Assembly: GCA_030539495.1 (NCBI GenBank)
Contig: JAUNRX010000013.1
Location: 1-45,431 of the forward strand
Direction of reading: 5' to 3'
Origin: a bacterium
Lineage (GTDB): Bacteria > Bacillota > Clostridia > Lachnospirales > Lachnospiraceae
DNA: 45,431 bases
Positions 8,989 through 16,868 of the stretch are shown here, piece by piece (within the stretch, counting starts at the first letter, position 1; each line of letters starts with the position of its first letter). A model generated the notes under the pieces. That model was given only the letters and a program-made list of their open reading frames with translations, searched no databases and was not told where the DNA came from. A program made the translations under genes and the position numbers.

Positions 8989-9834
8989 TTATTTTTGAGT
9001 TGGACCAACTGATGCTACTGCACCTTTTGATTTTATATCCTTTGTTGCATTTGGACTGTTTGTTGCATTGTCATTGTTTGTCTTATTTGCATTGTCGGTT
9101 GCCGGCACTTTATCAGTTGCATTTGCTGCACCTTTTGACAAATCTTGATTATTTTTATCCGCACCGCTTGGGTTACTGTTACCGGTCTGGTCATTTATAT
9201 CTTCATTATTCACTGCATTGTCTGTACTTTCTGCATTTTTTGCTGCTTCCAGAATTGCCATCAGATATCCTCTGGTATCTGCCAATGTGGAACCGCTGAC
9301 TGCATCTACCATCTTAGCATCATCTTTTTGATCTAATTCTTTCTGAAGCTCTGGTACGGTCTTGCCTACTGCGTAATTTGCAATTGCATCAAAGTTTTCT
9401 GCAATGGAAATTGTAGCACCTGCATTATCTTTCATAAGTTTTGAATAATAGCTACTATTGACTCTTTTAGAAGCCAGTGAAGACTTGATATCTGTAAAGT
9501 ATTTTCCAAAGTCCTTGTCACTATTTGGCACAACAGTTGCTTCCTCTTTAGACATTACCTGATAGTCATCGACATATGCTGCAACGATCGTATCTCCTTG
9601 TAGCACAGCAAATGCAACACAAAATCCCTTCGTTCCATGAGCTGCATATTCTGCTTTTCCAACTTTTAGTGTTTCTGTCTCCGTAACACCTGTTCCTTGA
9701 TTGACATTGTCGGTACTTGTTGCATCTGTTGGAGTCATTGTATTCTTCTTCTCTTCTTCCTTTTCTCCGGAACCACATGCTACCAAAGAAAATACACAAC
9801 CTAACATACATAAAATACTAATCAGCTTTTTCAT
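8989..9834 (-). CDS. Lipoprotein with an FMN-binding-like motif
   Basis: The 281 aa product begins with a lipoprotein signal peptide (KKLISILCMLGCVFSLVACGS; the lipidated Cys is about residue 20), so it should sit on the outer face of the membrane. A Thr/Asn/Glu-rich spacer leads to a globular region (about 55-200) with KAEYAAHGTKGFCVAFAVLQ and, near its end, VDAVSGSTLADTRGYL. This last motif resembles the SGAT-type motif of FMN-binding domains, in which the Thr carries FMN through a phosphoester. The match is partial and is only an inference. The C-terminal 80 residues are low-complexity Asn/Thr/Asp/Lys. An inverted repeat lies upstream, in the region divergent from the next gene. Confidence 0.7.
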   Translation of the reverse strand: MKKLISILCMLGCVFSLVACGSGEKEEEKKNTMTPTDATSTDNVNQGTGVTETETLKVGKAEYAAHGTKGFCVAFAVLQGDTIVAAYVDDYQVMSKEEATVVPNSDKDFGKYFTDIKSSLASKRVNSSYYSKLMKDNAGATISIAENFDAIANYAVGKTVPELQKELDQKDDAKMVDAVSGSTLADTRGYLMAILEAAKNAESTDNAVNNEDINDQTGNSNPSGADKNNQDLSKGAANATDKVPATDNANKTNNDNATNSPNATKDIKSKGAVASVGPTQK

Positions 9835-9855
9835 ATTAATAACATCCTTTCAAAC

Positions 9856-9890
9856 ATATTTGATTATGCATGATGACATATATCAAATAT
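9856..9890. promoter_or_regulatory. Inverted repeat in a divergent promoter region
   Basis: ATATTTGAT (9856-9864) and ATCAAATAT (9882-9890) are perfect complements, with further TATG/CATA pairing inside. It lies between the divergent lipoprotein and Nmad3-like genes, within the 5' region of the lipoprotein gene. It could be an operator or a leader hairpin. Confidence 0.35.
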
Positions 9891-9950
9891 AGTATGAAGA
9901 TGTTTTTAGATAATTATACCAAAACATTTAATATTTTCCGTGTAACATTC

Positions 9951-9979
9951 TTGTAATTTTTTCCCATTTATCATATAAT
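9951..9979 (+). promoter_or_regulatory. Sigma-A-type promoter of the Nmad3-like gene
   Basis: TTGTAA (9951-9956), a 17-base spacer and TATAAT (9974-9979). The AAGGAGG and start codon of the next gene follow about 25-30 bases later. Confidence 0.7.
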
Positions 9980-10011
9980 AAGTTTAGGTTTGTATCTAAG
10001 GAGGTATGCTA

Positions 10012-11133
10012 ATGAAAGTTGTACTAAGCAGAAAAGGATTCGATATGAAGCACGGCCGAATACCTAGTCCAATTCTCCCAGATGGCACCTTGCTTTTGCT
10101 CCCTAGACCGAGTGAAGAAGGCTACGTAAGATACGATGAATTATTTTACAATGGTACTTCCTATTTAGAAATAATTCGTTCGCTCAACCCAACGATTGCG
10201 GAAGAATTGAAAGATGCAAAATGTTTTCCTAACCCAGACTTAACAGAACATTCTTATAAAAAAGAAAGTAACTGGAAAGCCAATTTTACACAATATGGCC
10301 CAAGTGAAGGACATTTAAGCAGCCAACGTATCTCTGTTGGTGATATCTTTTTATTCTTTGGCTGGTTCAAACAAACTGAGATTAATGAAGAAAACCAGCT
10401 TACTTATGTGAAAAATGCACCTGATTTACATATTATCTTCTCCTATCTTCAAATAGGAGCCATTATCAAAAATAAGAACTATATCTTAAAAAAATACAAA
10501 TGGCACAATAATCTTATTGATGTCATCAAGTCTACAAAACACTATTCGATTTATCTTCCAACCAAGAAATTAAGTTACAATAATAGACAAAGTGGATATG
10601 GCCAACTCAAATTTTCAGACAAGCTTGTATTGACGAAACAAGGGCTTCCATGTTCCAAATGGGATCTTCCTGATTTGTTTAGAAGACCTGATGTAACCAT
10701 CTCCTATCATAATAATTATACCAATGGGTTTATCCCCGGAAAGGATTATTTCCAATCGTCCAATATTGGACAAGAATTTGTCATTAACGGCACCCACGAT
10801 TTAAAAGCCTGGGTATGCCATTTAATTTATTCTAAGAAATTATTACGGGCATTACATGAAGACCACACGATGCTCGGTCAAGTAAACCATATTAATTATG
10901 CGGATTCTGATGGCTATATCTACTGTCGAAAACACAATAAAGTCATGAAAGTAGACAGTACGGCATGCAAGTTATGCCAATGCTTTAATAGTTTGATCTG
11001 CAATACCAGTGTGGAATGTTATTGGACCGATTATATGCCTGAACCTCAAGAAATATGTAAAGTTGAAAATCCAAGCGAAGAATTCAAGCGAGTGAACTGG
11101 TTGATTGATAAGCAGTTTATTCCAAATTTGTAG
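10012..11133 (+). CDS. Nmad3-like protein (nucleotide modification associated domain 3)
   Basis: The product is about 373 aa. The opening VVLSRKGFDMKHGRIPSPIL, followed by PDGTLLLLPRPSEEG, matches my recollection of the Nmad3 family, a domain found by comparative genomics near DNA-base-modification genes. The biochemical function is not established. Later features are SVGDIFLFFGWF, a TNGFIPGKDYFQSSNIGQEFV region and a Cys/His-rich tail (YCRKHNKVMK, ACKLCQCF, LICNTSVECYW) that could bind a metal. The second of two near ATGs (10012) is chosen because AAGGAGG is seven bases away; the first is only one base away. The gene has its own promoter, and no DNA methylase, glycosyltransferase or phage genes are nearby, so it seems to stand alone here. 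Confidence 0.75.
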   Translation: MKVVLSRKGFDMKHGRIPSPILPDGTLLLLPRPSEEGYVRYDELFYNGTSYLEIIRSLNPTIAEELKDAKCFPNPDLTEHSYKKESNWKANFTQYGPSEGHLSSQRISVGDIFLFFGWFKQTEINEENQLTYVKNAPDLHIIFSYLQIGAIIKNKNYILKKYKWHNNLIDVIKSTKHYSIYLPTKKLSYNNRQSGYGQLKFSDKLVLTKQGLPCSKWDLPDLFRRPDVTISYHNNYTNGFIPGKDYFQSSNIGQEFVINGTHDLKAWVCHLIYSKKLLRALHEDHTMLGQVNHINYADSDGYIYCRKHNKVMKVDSTACKLCQCFNSLICNTSVECYWTDYMPEPQEICKVENPSEEFKRVNWLIDKQFIPNL

Positions 11134-11190
11134 TAAATTGTAGTAACTTGTCTTTACTTTTTTGTTTGTATCCATTATCATAGAAAAGTA

Positions 11191-11212
11191 AATGCCACGT
11201 TATATCGGCATT
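11191..11212 (+). terminator. Weak hairpin after the Nmad3-like gene
   Basis: AATGCC (11191-11196) pairs with GGCATT (11207-11212). There is no T-run, so it is at best a weak or factor-assisted terminator. Confidence 0.25.
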
Positions 11213-11291
11213 CACATTAATTAATAAAATATGTCTTTTTTGGCAATAGTACTGAAAGACAAATTTTGAATAATGAAAGGAATTTTATAAT

Positions 11292-11816
11292 ATGGAAAAC
11301 AAAAACCCAGTAGTTACTATTGAAATGGAAAATGGTAGTATCATCAAGGTTGAACTATACCCAACAGTAGCACCTAACACAGTAAACAACTTTATCTCTT
11401 TAGTAAAAAAAGGATATTATGATGGACTAATCTTCCACCGTGTAATCAATGGTTTTATGATTCAAGGCGGATGCCCAAATGGTAACGGAATGGGAGACCC
11501 AGGTTACAGCATCAAAGGTGAATTCAGACAAAATGGATTTGATAACAATTTAAGACATGAAGCAGGCGTTATCAGCATGGCTCGTTCTATGATGCCAGAT
11601 TCTGCTGGTTCCCAATTCTTCATTATGCATAAAAACTCTCCACACCTTGACGGTTCTTACGCAGCTTTCGGTAAAGTAATCGAAGGTATGGATGTTGTAA
11701 ATACAATTGCTGAAACAAGAACTGATTACAGTGATCGTCCAGTTGAACCACAAAGAATGAAAACAGTTACTGTTGATACTTTTGGTGTTGACTACGAAGA
11801 ACCAGCTACTTGCTAA
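11292..11816 (+). CDS. ppiB: Peptidyl-prolyl cis-trans isomerase, cyclophilin type
   Basis: The 174 aa product is a single-domain cytoplasmic cyclophilin. It has the family motifs FHRVINGFMIQGGCPNGNG, ARSMMPDSAGSQFFIMH and LDGSYAAFGKVIEGMDVV. It catalyses cis-trans isomerisation of prolyl peptide bonds during folding; no signal peptide is present. The start ATG follows AAAGGA by about eight bases. The gene is followed by a strong terminator shared with the convergent GH5 gene and appears monocistronic. Confidence 0.95.
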   Translation: MENKNPVVTIEMENGSIIKVELYPTVAPNTVNNFISLVKKGYYDGLIFHRVINGFMIQGGCPNGNGMGDPGYSIKGEFRQNGFDNNLRHEAGVISMARSMMPDSAGSQFFIMHKNSPHLDGSYAAFGKVIEGMDVVNTIAETRTDYSDRPVEPQRMKTVTVDTFGVDYEEPATC

Positions 11817-11851
11817 TTCTTAACTAGAACAAAGCATTCTTGTTATATAAG

Positions 11852-11906
11852 AAAAGGGCTTTCGCAAGATAGAGGAATACTCCTCCATCAAACGAAAGCC
11901 CTTTTT
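11852..11906. terminator. Bidirectional terminator between ppiB and the GH5 gene
   Basis: AAAAGGGCTTTCG (11852-11864) pairs with CGAAAGCCCTTTT (11893-11905), and T-runs occur on both strands. It lies between convergent genes. Confidence 0.85.
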
Positions 11907-11914
11907 CTTTTATG

Positions 11915-14605
11915 CTATTTTACAGTAACTTTTACTTTCACTGTTTTTTTGCCTGATTTTACGGTGATATATGCCGTACCTTTCTTTTTCGCAGTAACAA
12001 CTCCGTTTTTATTCACTGTTGCTACTGATTTTTTGTTTGTAGAATAGGTTAAGCGATCTGTCGTATACACTGGTGTTACTGTTGGAACGATAGAATAGCT
12101 TTTCCCTTTTTTCAGACTGATTGCTTTCTTATTAACAGTAACTTTCTTAGTTACTGTATTCTTAGCAACAACTTTTACTGTTAGGGTTGCTTTCTTCTTA
12201 CCTGCAGTTACTGTGATTTTCACTGTACCCGTCTTCTTAGCAACAATCTTTCCTTTGCTAGAAACTGTAGCAATTTTCTTATTGCTTGACTTAAATGTTA
12301 CTTTATCTGTTGTATCGGATGGTTTTACAGTCTTATCAATCGTGTAAGAAGAACCTTTTTTCAAATAAATCGTATTTTTATTTGAAGGAGTGTTAATTTT
12401 AATTGAAGTTGCTGGAGATTTAACTTTTACCGTAACTGTCTTACTAGCTTTCACATTTCCATTAACATAAGTAGCTGTGATCTTTGCAGTTCCGACTTTA
12501 TTTGCTTTTGCAACACCTGTCTTCTTATTGATTGAGATGACTTTTGAATTGCTGGAAGTGTAAGATACGCTACCAGTTGCTCCAACTACAGCTGCTTTAA
12601 ATGTTGCAGTCTTACCTTTATTCATTTGGTTAACTGATTTTGTAAATTTTACAGTTGCTTTCACTGGAGCAGATGGTGCTGGTGTTTTGCTTGGTGCTGG
12701 TGACTCACTTACTGCTGGGGTCTCACTTGGTGCTGGCGACTCCTCTGGTACTTCTGGTTTGATCATTGTAACTCCATCTGCAGAACGATTGAATGTATAA
12801 GTTACAACATCACCATTGTACATTTCAATTCTTAAACTGATTTCTCCTTCTTTAGGAACAGATCCATCATTAAAGAAATTAGCCTTAAGGTTTAATGTAT
12901 TATTTTGATAATCTGGTACATAAGTGTCTGTATTCTGTAAATATCCCCACCAAGAAGACTGTGGACCTACTTTATTGCCATCTTTATTGTAAGCAGTCAT
13001 TCTTCTTATTTTGTTACCATTGTAGTTAATTGCTAATTTTACTGGAGCATTTGTATCTCCTGCATTTGCTGCTGTGTATTCTGTATCTTTGCAAGTTCTG
13101 ATATATTCTGTCCAAGATGCACCTTTGTTAAATTCAAACTTCAACGTTGCAACTGTATCAAATATATCATTTCCTGCAGCTTCTACTACACTCTTTACAT
13201 AGTCTTTATTTAATGTAACTGTTGCAGTTGCTGGATTATACGTATATTCTTTTCCTAATTCTAATGTTTTATTTTGATCTTTAATTCCCTTTAATTCGTT
13301 ACCGTTTAATCTCAATGGAATAGAAATATTATTGAATGTATAAGCACCATTCTCTTGTTTCAGATAAATGGTATCTAATCCTACTGTATAAGAAGCTCTT
13401 CCTTTTTGTAATGCCTCTAACCATGCTCCTACTGTTGGATTCTTCCACTCAGTACAGCTCTTTGTACGATTTAACATAGAGCCGTTATCCCATAACATAA
13501 GAGTAATTCCATAATTTCTAGCTACATAGTTAACATATTCATAGTATTTTAATTCTTCTCCCTGTTGAAGACACTCTTCGCCTGAATCATAACCAAGTAA
13601 ACCATACTCTCCGATTATTACACCGATGCCATTCTTTGTGAAGTTGTTATAGACTTTTTCAAATGCACTGTCAATTGAAGTTCTTTGAGTGTCTCCATCA
13701 CGCTCTGGGTTATCATTCCATAGGTTTTCATCAAAGTTCGTTCTACCAAGGTTTGCACTAAATACCCATTCGCCGTAATAATGAACCGTTGCAATTACAT
13801 TTGGATCTTGTTTTCCATCCACTTTAAATTGTGTGCTAATTTGATTATAGATTGGTTCGCAATTATTGTGGTTCGTATTAAGCGTTGGAATAACGATCAT
13901 TCTGGTTGCATTGTTACCACCGGATTTACGAATGATATTATAGGCACAAAGATTAAGTTTTTCTAAGTACTGTTCTTGCTTTGCAGCATCACTCTCTGTA
14001 AATTGTGGCTCATTAATTGTCTCAAAGCTTAACTTATTGCTATAATCTTTAAAATTGTAAGCCACTTGTGTCCATAAAGCTGCATATTTTACATATTGTT
14101 CAGATGCTTCATTACCATCCCATGTATTCAGCCACATCCATGATTCATTATGCATATCCATTTCTACATATAAATCAGCATCTAAAGCCATATCTACTAC
14201 TTCTTTGATTCTTGTCATCCATTTTTCGTCAATTTTATACCCTGTCTTGCTATCCCCTACAGATCCCTCATATGTAACTGGTATACGTACACTGTTATAG
14301 CCTTTTGCCTTTACATTGGTAAAGACTTCTTTTACAACCTTTGGTTGTCCCCATAATGTTTCACGATCGGTATCTGCAAGATCCATGCCTACACGGCCGG
14401 TATCACAGGACTCCATCGTATTTCCAAGATTCCATCCTGGTGACATTGCCTCAACATAGCTTTGTGAAGCTGTTTTTGTTACTGCTTCTGTTTTTTCTGT
14501 TGTTTTAGATTCTGCTGCGCCTACTGCTTGACCATTTCCCACAAGCATAGAAGCTACAAGCGAAACACTTAACAACGTTGAAACTAATCGTTTTGATAGT
14601 CTCAT
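11915..14605 (-). CDS. Secreted modular GH5 glucanase (GH5_4-like) with X2, CBM46-like and three Big_2 domains
   Basis: The product is about 896 aa. A signal peptide (1-30) is followed by a GH5 barrel (about 50-400) with WNLGNT near the start, the acid/base Glu199 in FETINEPQF and the nucleophile Glu333 in VIIGEYGLLGYD. Next come an X2/CBM_X2 Ig-like module (about 405-500), a CBM46-like module (about 515-620, including SSWWGYLQNTDTYVPDYQN), a Pro/Ser/Thr linker with SPAPSETPA repeats, and three Lys-rich Big_2 modules to the end. The GH5_4-X2-CBM46 order is the one known from Bacillus halodurans Cel5B, so endoglucanase, xyloglucanase or mixed-linkage glucanase activity is likely. The Big_2 array may hold the enzyme at the cell wall. 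No dockerin is seen. ATG 14605 is chosen because AAGGTGG is eight bases upstream; a GTG four codons earlier overlaps that site. Confidence 0.92.
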   Translation of the reverse strand: MRLSKRLVSTLLSVSLVASMLVGNGQAVGAAESKTTEKTEAVTKTASQSYVEAMSPGWNLGNTMESCDTGRVGMDLADTDRETLWGQPKVVKEVFTNVKAKGYNSVRIPVTYEGSVGDSKTGYKIDEKWMTRIKEVVDMALDADLYVEMDMHNESWMWLNTWDGNEASEQYVKYAALWTQVAYNFKDYSNKLSFETINEPQFTESDAAKQEQYLEKLNLCAYNIIRKSGGNNATRMIVIPTLNTNHNNCEPIYNQISTQFKVDGKQDPNVIATVHYYGEWVFSANLGRTNFDENLWNDNPERDGDTQRTSIDSAFEKVYNNFTKNGIGVIIGEYGLLGYDSGEECLQQGEELKYYEYVNYVARNYGITLMLWDNGSMLNRTKSCTEWKNPTVGAWLEALQKGRASYTVGLDTIYLKQENGAYTFNNISIPLRLNGNELKGIKDQNKTLELGKEYTYNPATATVTLNKDYVKSVVEAAGNDIFDTVATLKFEFNKGASWTEYIRTCKDTEYTAANAGDTNAPVKLAINYNGNKIRRMTAYNKDGNKVGPQSSWWGYLQNTDTYVPDYQNNTLNLKANFFNDGSVPKEGEISLRIEMYNGDVVTYTFNRSADGVTMIKPEVPEESPAPSETPAVSESPAPSKTPAPSAPVKATVKFTKSVNQMNKGKTATFKAAVVGATGSVSYTSSNSKVISINKKTGVAKANKVGTAKITATYVNGNVKASKTVTVKVKSPATSIKINTPSNKNTIYLKKGSSYTIDKTVKPSDTTDKVTFKSSNKKIATVSSKGKIVAKKTGTVKITVTAGKKKATLTVKVVAKNTVTKKVTVNKKAISLKKGKSYSIVPTVTPVYTTDRLTYSTNKKSVATVNKNGVVTAKKKGTAYITVKSGKKTVKVKVTVK

Positions 14606-14758
14606 AGTGTTATCCACCTTCCCTTAATATAATTTTTTCGACAATGAATGATGATGTAATTATATGTAGTATATTGGTAATCATTGTATATATAGGGTAT
14701 CATAATTGGTTATAAATCTCAATATATTTAATAAAGTGATTAAACTTTTTATATCAAA

Positions 14759-14835
14759 CAAAGTGTCTTCCACACGCTTAGGCTCCCCTCCCCTCATTTA
14801 TGAGAGAGCAAAACCTTCAGATCGATGACACTTTG
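14759..14835. repeat. Intergenic repeat, copy A, bounded by CAAAGTGTC/GACACTTTG
   Basis: CAAAGTGTC (14759-14767) and GACACTTTG (14827-14835) are perfect inverted ends around about 59 bases. The whole unit aligns with 18583-18658 (copy B): both have CTCCCCTcCCCTCATT-like and GCAAAA-CTTCAG stretches at the same positions, and a GCC-AAGCT block follows in both. Confidence 0.7.
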
Positions 14836-14862
14836 TTCGCGCCAAAGCTAGGCTGGCAGGCC

Positions 14863-15098
14863 TTTGGGCATACATAAAATTTGTTGGCCATTTTTGCCCA
14901 ATTTTCTCACTATTTTCAATGAATTTGTGCGGTTTTGGGCATATATAGAATTTTTCACTTTTGCATGCCCAGACTTCGACAAATTATGTGGGCATTTTCA
15001 ACTACTAATTCTTGTATATGCCAAAACTGCCTTATTTCTTTACTTTTAACTTATGATTTTGGGTAGTTTGAAGCTAATAATTTGATATATGCCCAAAC
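14863..15098. repeat. Mirror-arranged four-copy TTTGGGCATATAT repeat block
   Basis: Two plus-strand copies (TTTGGGCATACATAAAATT at 14863; TTTTGGGCATATATAGAATT at 14933) face two minus-strand copies (complement of ATATATGCCCAAA ending at 15097, and of TATATGCCAAAA at 15015-15026). Each unit is about 60-80 bases and also carries an inner TGCCCA or ACCCA site. The outer pair and inner pair align as an imperfect palindrome of about 236 bases. Confidence 0.65.
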
Positions 15099-15120
15099 GC
15101 TCACAAACAAATAGCCTTTT

Positions 15121-15148
15121 GACGCCCTCCTTTTAGCGCGTCTTTTTT
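15121..15148 (+). terminator. Terminator-like hairpin at the end of the repeat block
   Basis: GACGC (15121-15125) pairs with GCGTC (15138-15142), followed by TTTTTT (15143-15148). It has the form of a plus-strand intrinsic terminator although no plus-strand gene precedes it. Confidence 0.5.
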
Positions 15149-15187
15149 ATTGATAGGAGAGGGGTTGATAAGAACTTTCCTATCAAC

Positions 15188-15221
15188 TAAAAAAAGCTCT
15201 CTAGAAGAAAGCCTTTTTTAG
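15188..15221 (-). terminator. Probable terminator of the polyphosphate:AMP phosphotransferase gene
   Basis: On the minus strand an A-rich AAAAAAGGCTTTCT, a short loop and AGAGAGCTTTTTTT form an imperfect hairpin with a T-run, about 20 bases after the stop codon. Confidence 0.5.
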
Positions 15222-15238
15222 CTTAAAACCTGCCGATA

Positions 15239-16765
15239 TTACTTTTTGTTCTCGGATCCTTTATTCTTTTTAATTGCTTCTTCAATTGCACTTACCACTG
15301 TCTCAAGAATTGTAATCCTTGCATAGTATTTGGAGTTTGCCTCTACGATAATCCATGGAGCATTTGTGGTAGAAGTTCGAACGACCATTTCATCTACCGC
15401 TTCCTCATATTGATCCCATTTTGATCGATTTCTCCAATCCTCTTCTGTAATCTTCCATTGTTTTTCTGGATCTTCCTGTCTCGCCGTAAAACGTCTTTCT
15501 TGTTCATCTTTATCTACATGAAGCCAGAATTTTCTGACCACACAGCCGGAATTAGTTAATAACTCTTCCATACGATTAATCTCATTATAGGCACGTTTAT
15601 ACTCTTCTTTGGAACAGAAGCCTTCTACACGCTCTACTAACACTCTGCCATACCAAGTTCGGTCAAAAATGGCAATATGCCCTGCTTTTGGCATTGTCTT
15701 AAAAAATCTCCATAAATAGTGATGGGCACGTTCCTCATCATTTGGTGCGGAGATCGGTATTACCTCATATCCCCTTGGATCAAGTGCCTGGGTTAATCGC
15801 TTTATTGCACCGCCCTTTCCTGCTGCATCCCATCCTTCCAGTGCTAATACGACTGGAATTATCTTCTTTAATATTTCACTATGGAGAATGGATAGTCTAG
15901 CCTGTAACTCCTTTAATCGTTTCTGATATTCTTCTTTCGTGTAGGTCTTTGTTAAATCTACATGGGTTAATACGCCTGGCTTAAACAAAGCATTTTCCTT
16001 CTCTTGCTGCCAAATGACGCCTTCTGATACCGGTGACTTTTCTTTCTCTGCTTTAACTTTTTCTACTACATCCCTTAATCTTCCTACCACAGTATCTAGG
16101 ATCTTTGCAGTTGCATAACGCTTATCACTCGCCTCTACGATGGTCCATGGAGCATATTCCGTATCAGTCTTTGCAATCATATCGTCATACATTGGAACTA
16201 AGTCTTCATATTCACTATGATATTTCCAATCTCGCTTTGTCACCCTCCATGCGGTAGCTTTTTTCTGCTCTAACCTATGAAAACGTTTTTCTTGTTCTTT
16301 TTTGGAAATATGAAGGAAAAACTTGATAATTATAGTTCCTGAGTCACTTAGCTGTTTTTCAAACTCTGTAATCTCATCATAAGAAATATCTGCATTCTCT
16401 TGTTTTAAGTCATCAAATACCCGTTCTTTAATAATACGACTATAGTAACATTGATCAAAAATATGAATTCTTCCTTTTGCCGGTGTCTCAATCCAATATT
16501 TTCGTAAGTAAGGATACAATTTTTCCTCTTCCGTCTCCTCACTAATTGCATACACTTTAAATCCTCTTGGATCTAAAGGCATAATTAGCTTGTTAATTAG
16601 TGTTCCTTTGCCAGATGCACTCCATCCTTCCATCAGGATCATAATTGGTATCTTTTCTTCTTTACATTCCCTCTGTAATAACGCAAGCTTGCTTGTTACG
16701 CTATCAATATATTCTTTATATTCCTCTTTTGTCATAGACTTATTCAAATTGATTTTTTCTAACAT
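15239..16765 (-). CDS. pap: Polyphosphate:AMP phosphotransferase (two-domain PPK2)
   Basis: The 508 aa product has two fused PPK2 P-loop kinase domains. The N-terminal half has a Walker A at 46-55 (EGWSASGKGT), LDPRGFKVY and IFDQCYYSR. The C-terminal half has EGWDAAGKGG at 310-319, LDPRGYEVIPISAP and IFDRTWYGRVLVERVEG. Two-domain class II PPK2 enzymes transfer phosphate from polyphosphate to AMP, giving ADP. In this class the C-terminal domain is the active one, which fits the Ser replacing Asp in the first P-loop and Gln replacing Arg in its FDR motif. It is cytoplasmic. The ATG follows GGAAAGG and GAGGG. The gene is flanked by its own terminator-like sequences and looks monocistronic. Confidence 0.92.
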   Translation of the reverse strand: MLEKINLNKSMTKEEYKEYIDSVTSKLALLQRECKEEKIPIMILMEGWSASGKGTLINKLIMPLDPRGFKVYAISEETEEEKLYPYLRKYWIETPAKGRIHIFDQCYYSRIIKERVFDDLKQENADISYDEITEFEKQLSDSGTIIIKFFLHISKKEQEKRFHRLEQKKATAWRVTKRDWKYHSEYEDLVPMYDDMIAKTDTEYAPWTIVEASDKRYATAKILDTVVGRLRDVVEKVKAEKEKSPVSEGVIWQQEKENALFKPGVLTHVDLTKTYTKEEYQKRLKELQARLSILHSEILKKIIPVVLALEGWDAAGKGGAIKRLTQALDPRGYEVIPISAPNDEERAHHYLWRFFKTMPKAGHIAIFDRTWYGRVLVERVEGFCSKEEYKRAYNEINRMEELLTNSGCVVRKFWLHVDKDEQERRFTARQEDPEKQWKITEEDWRNRSKWDQYEEAVDEMVVRTSTTNAPWIIVEANSKYYARITILETVVSAIEEAIKKNKGSENKK

Positions 16766-16832
16766 TCCCTCATTCCTTTCCGCTTAAAGACTTTGCATGA
16801 TAGTGTTCCTTTTTTCCCTCTTATTTATACAT

Positions 16833-16860
16833 AAAAGAGTGCTATAATTAGCACTCTTTT
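16833..16860 (-). terminator. Terminator of the M14 carboxypeptidase gene
   Basis: AAAAGAGTGCT (16833-16843) and AGCACTCTTTT (16850-16860) form a perfect 11-bp stem with a six-base loop and a T-run on both strands. It lies nine bases after the M14 stop codon. Confidence 0.8.
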
Positions 16861-16868
16861 GTATTTGA

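Larger units (their letters stand above)
14606..15238. other. 633-base intergenic region rich in repeats
   Basis: No protein gene is seen. It holds the AT-rich upstream region of the GH5 gene (to about 14755), a CAAAGTGTC-bounded repeat (14759-14835), a mirror block of TTTGGGCATATAT repeats (14863-15098), a hairpin with a T-run (15121-15148) and further hairpins next to the phosphotransferase stop codon. Confidence 0.7.

Noticed and set aside
9000..9299. Leu/His/Cys-rich 99-codon plus-strand frame
   Set aside because: It is antisense to the low-complexity Asn/Thr/Asp tail of the lipoprotein. The composition is an artefact of that repeat.
14863..15098. CRISPR array in the repeated intergenic block
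   Set aside because: The copies are few, diverged and in opposite orientations, with no constant repeat length or unique spacers, and no cas genes are present.
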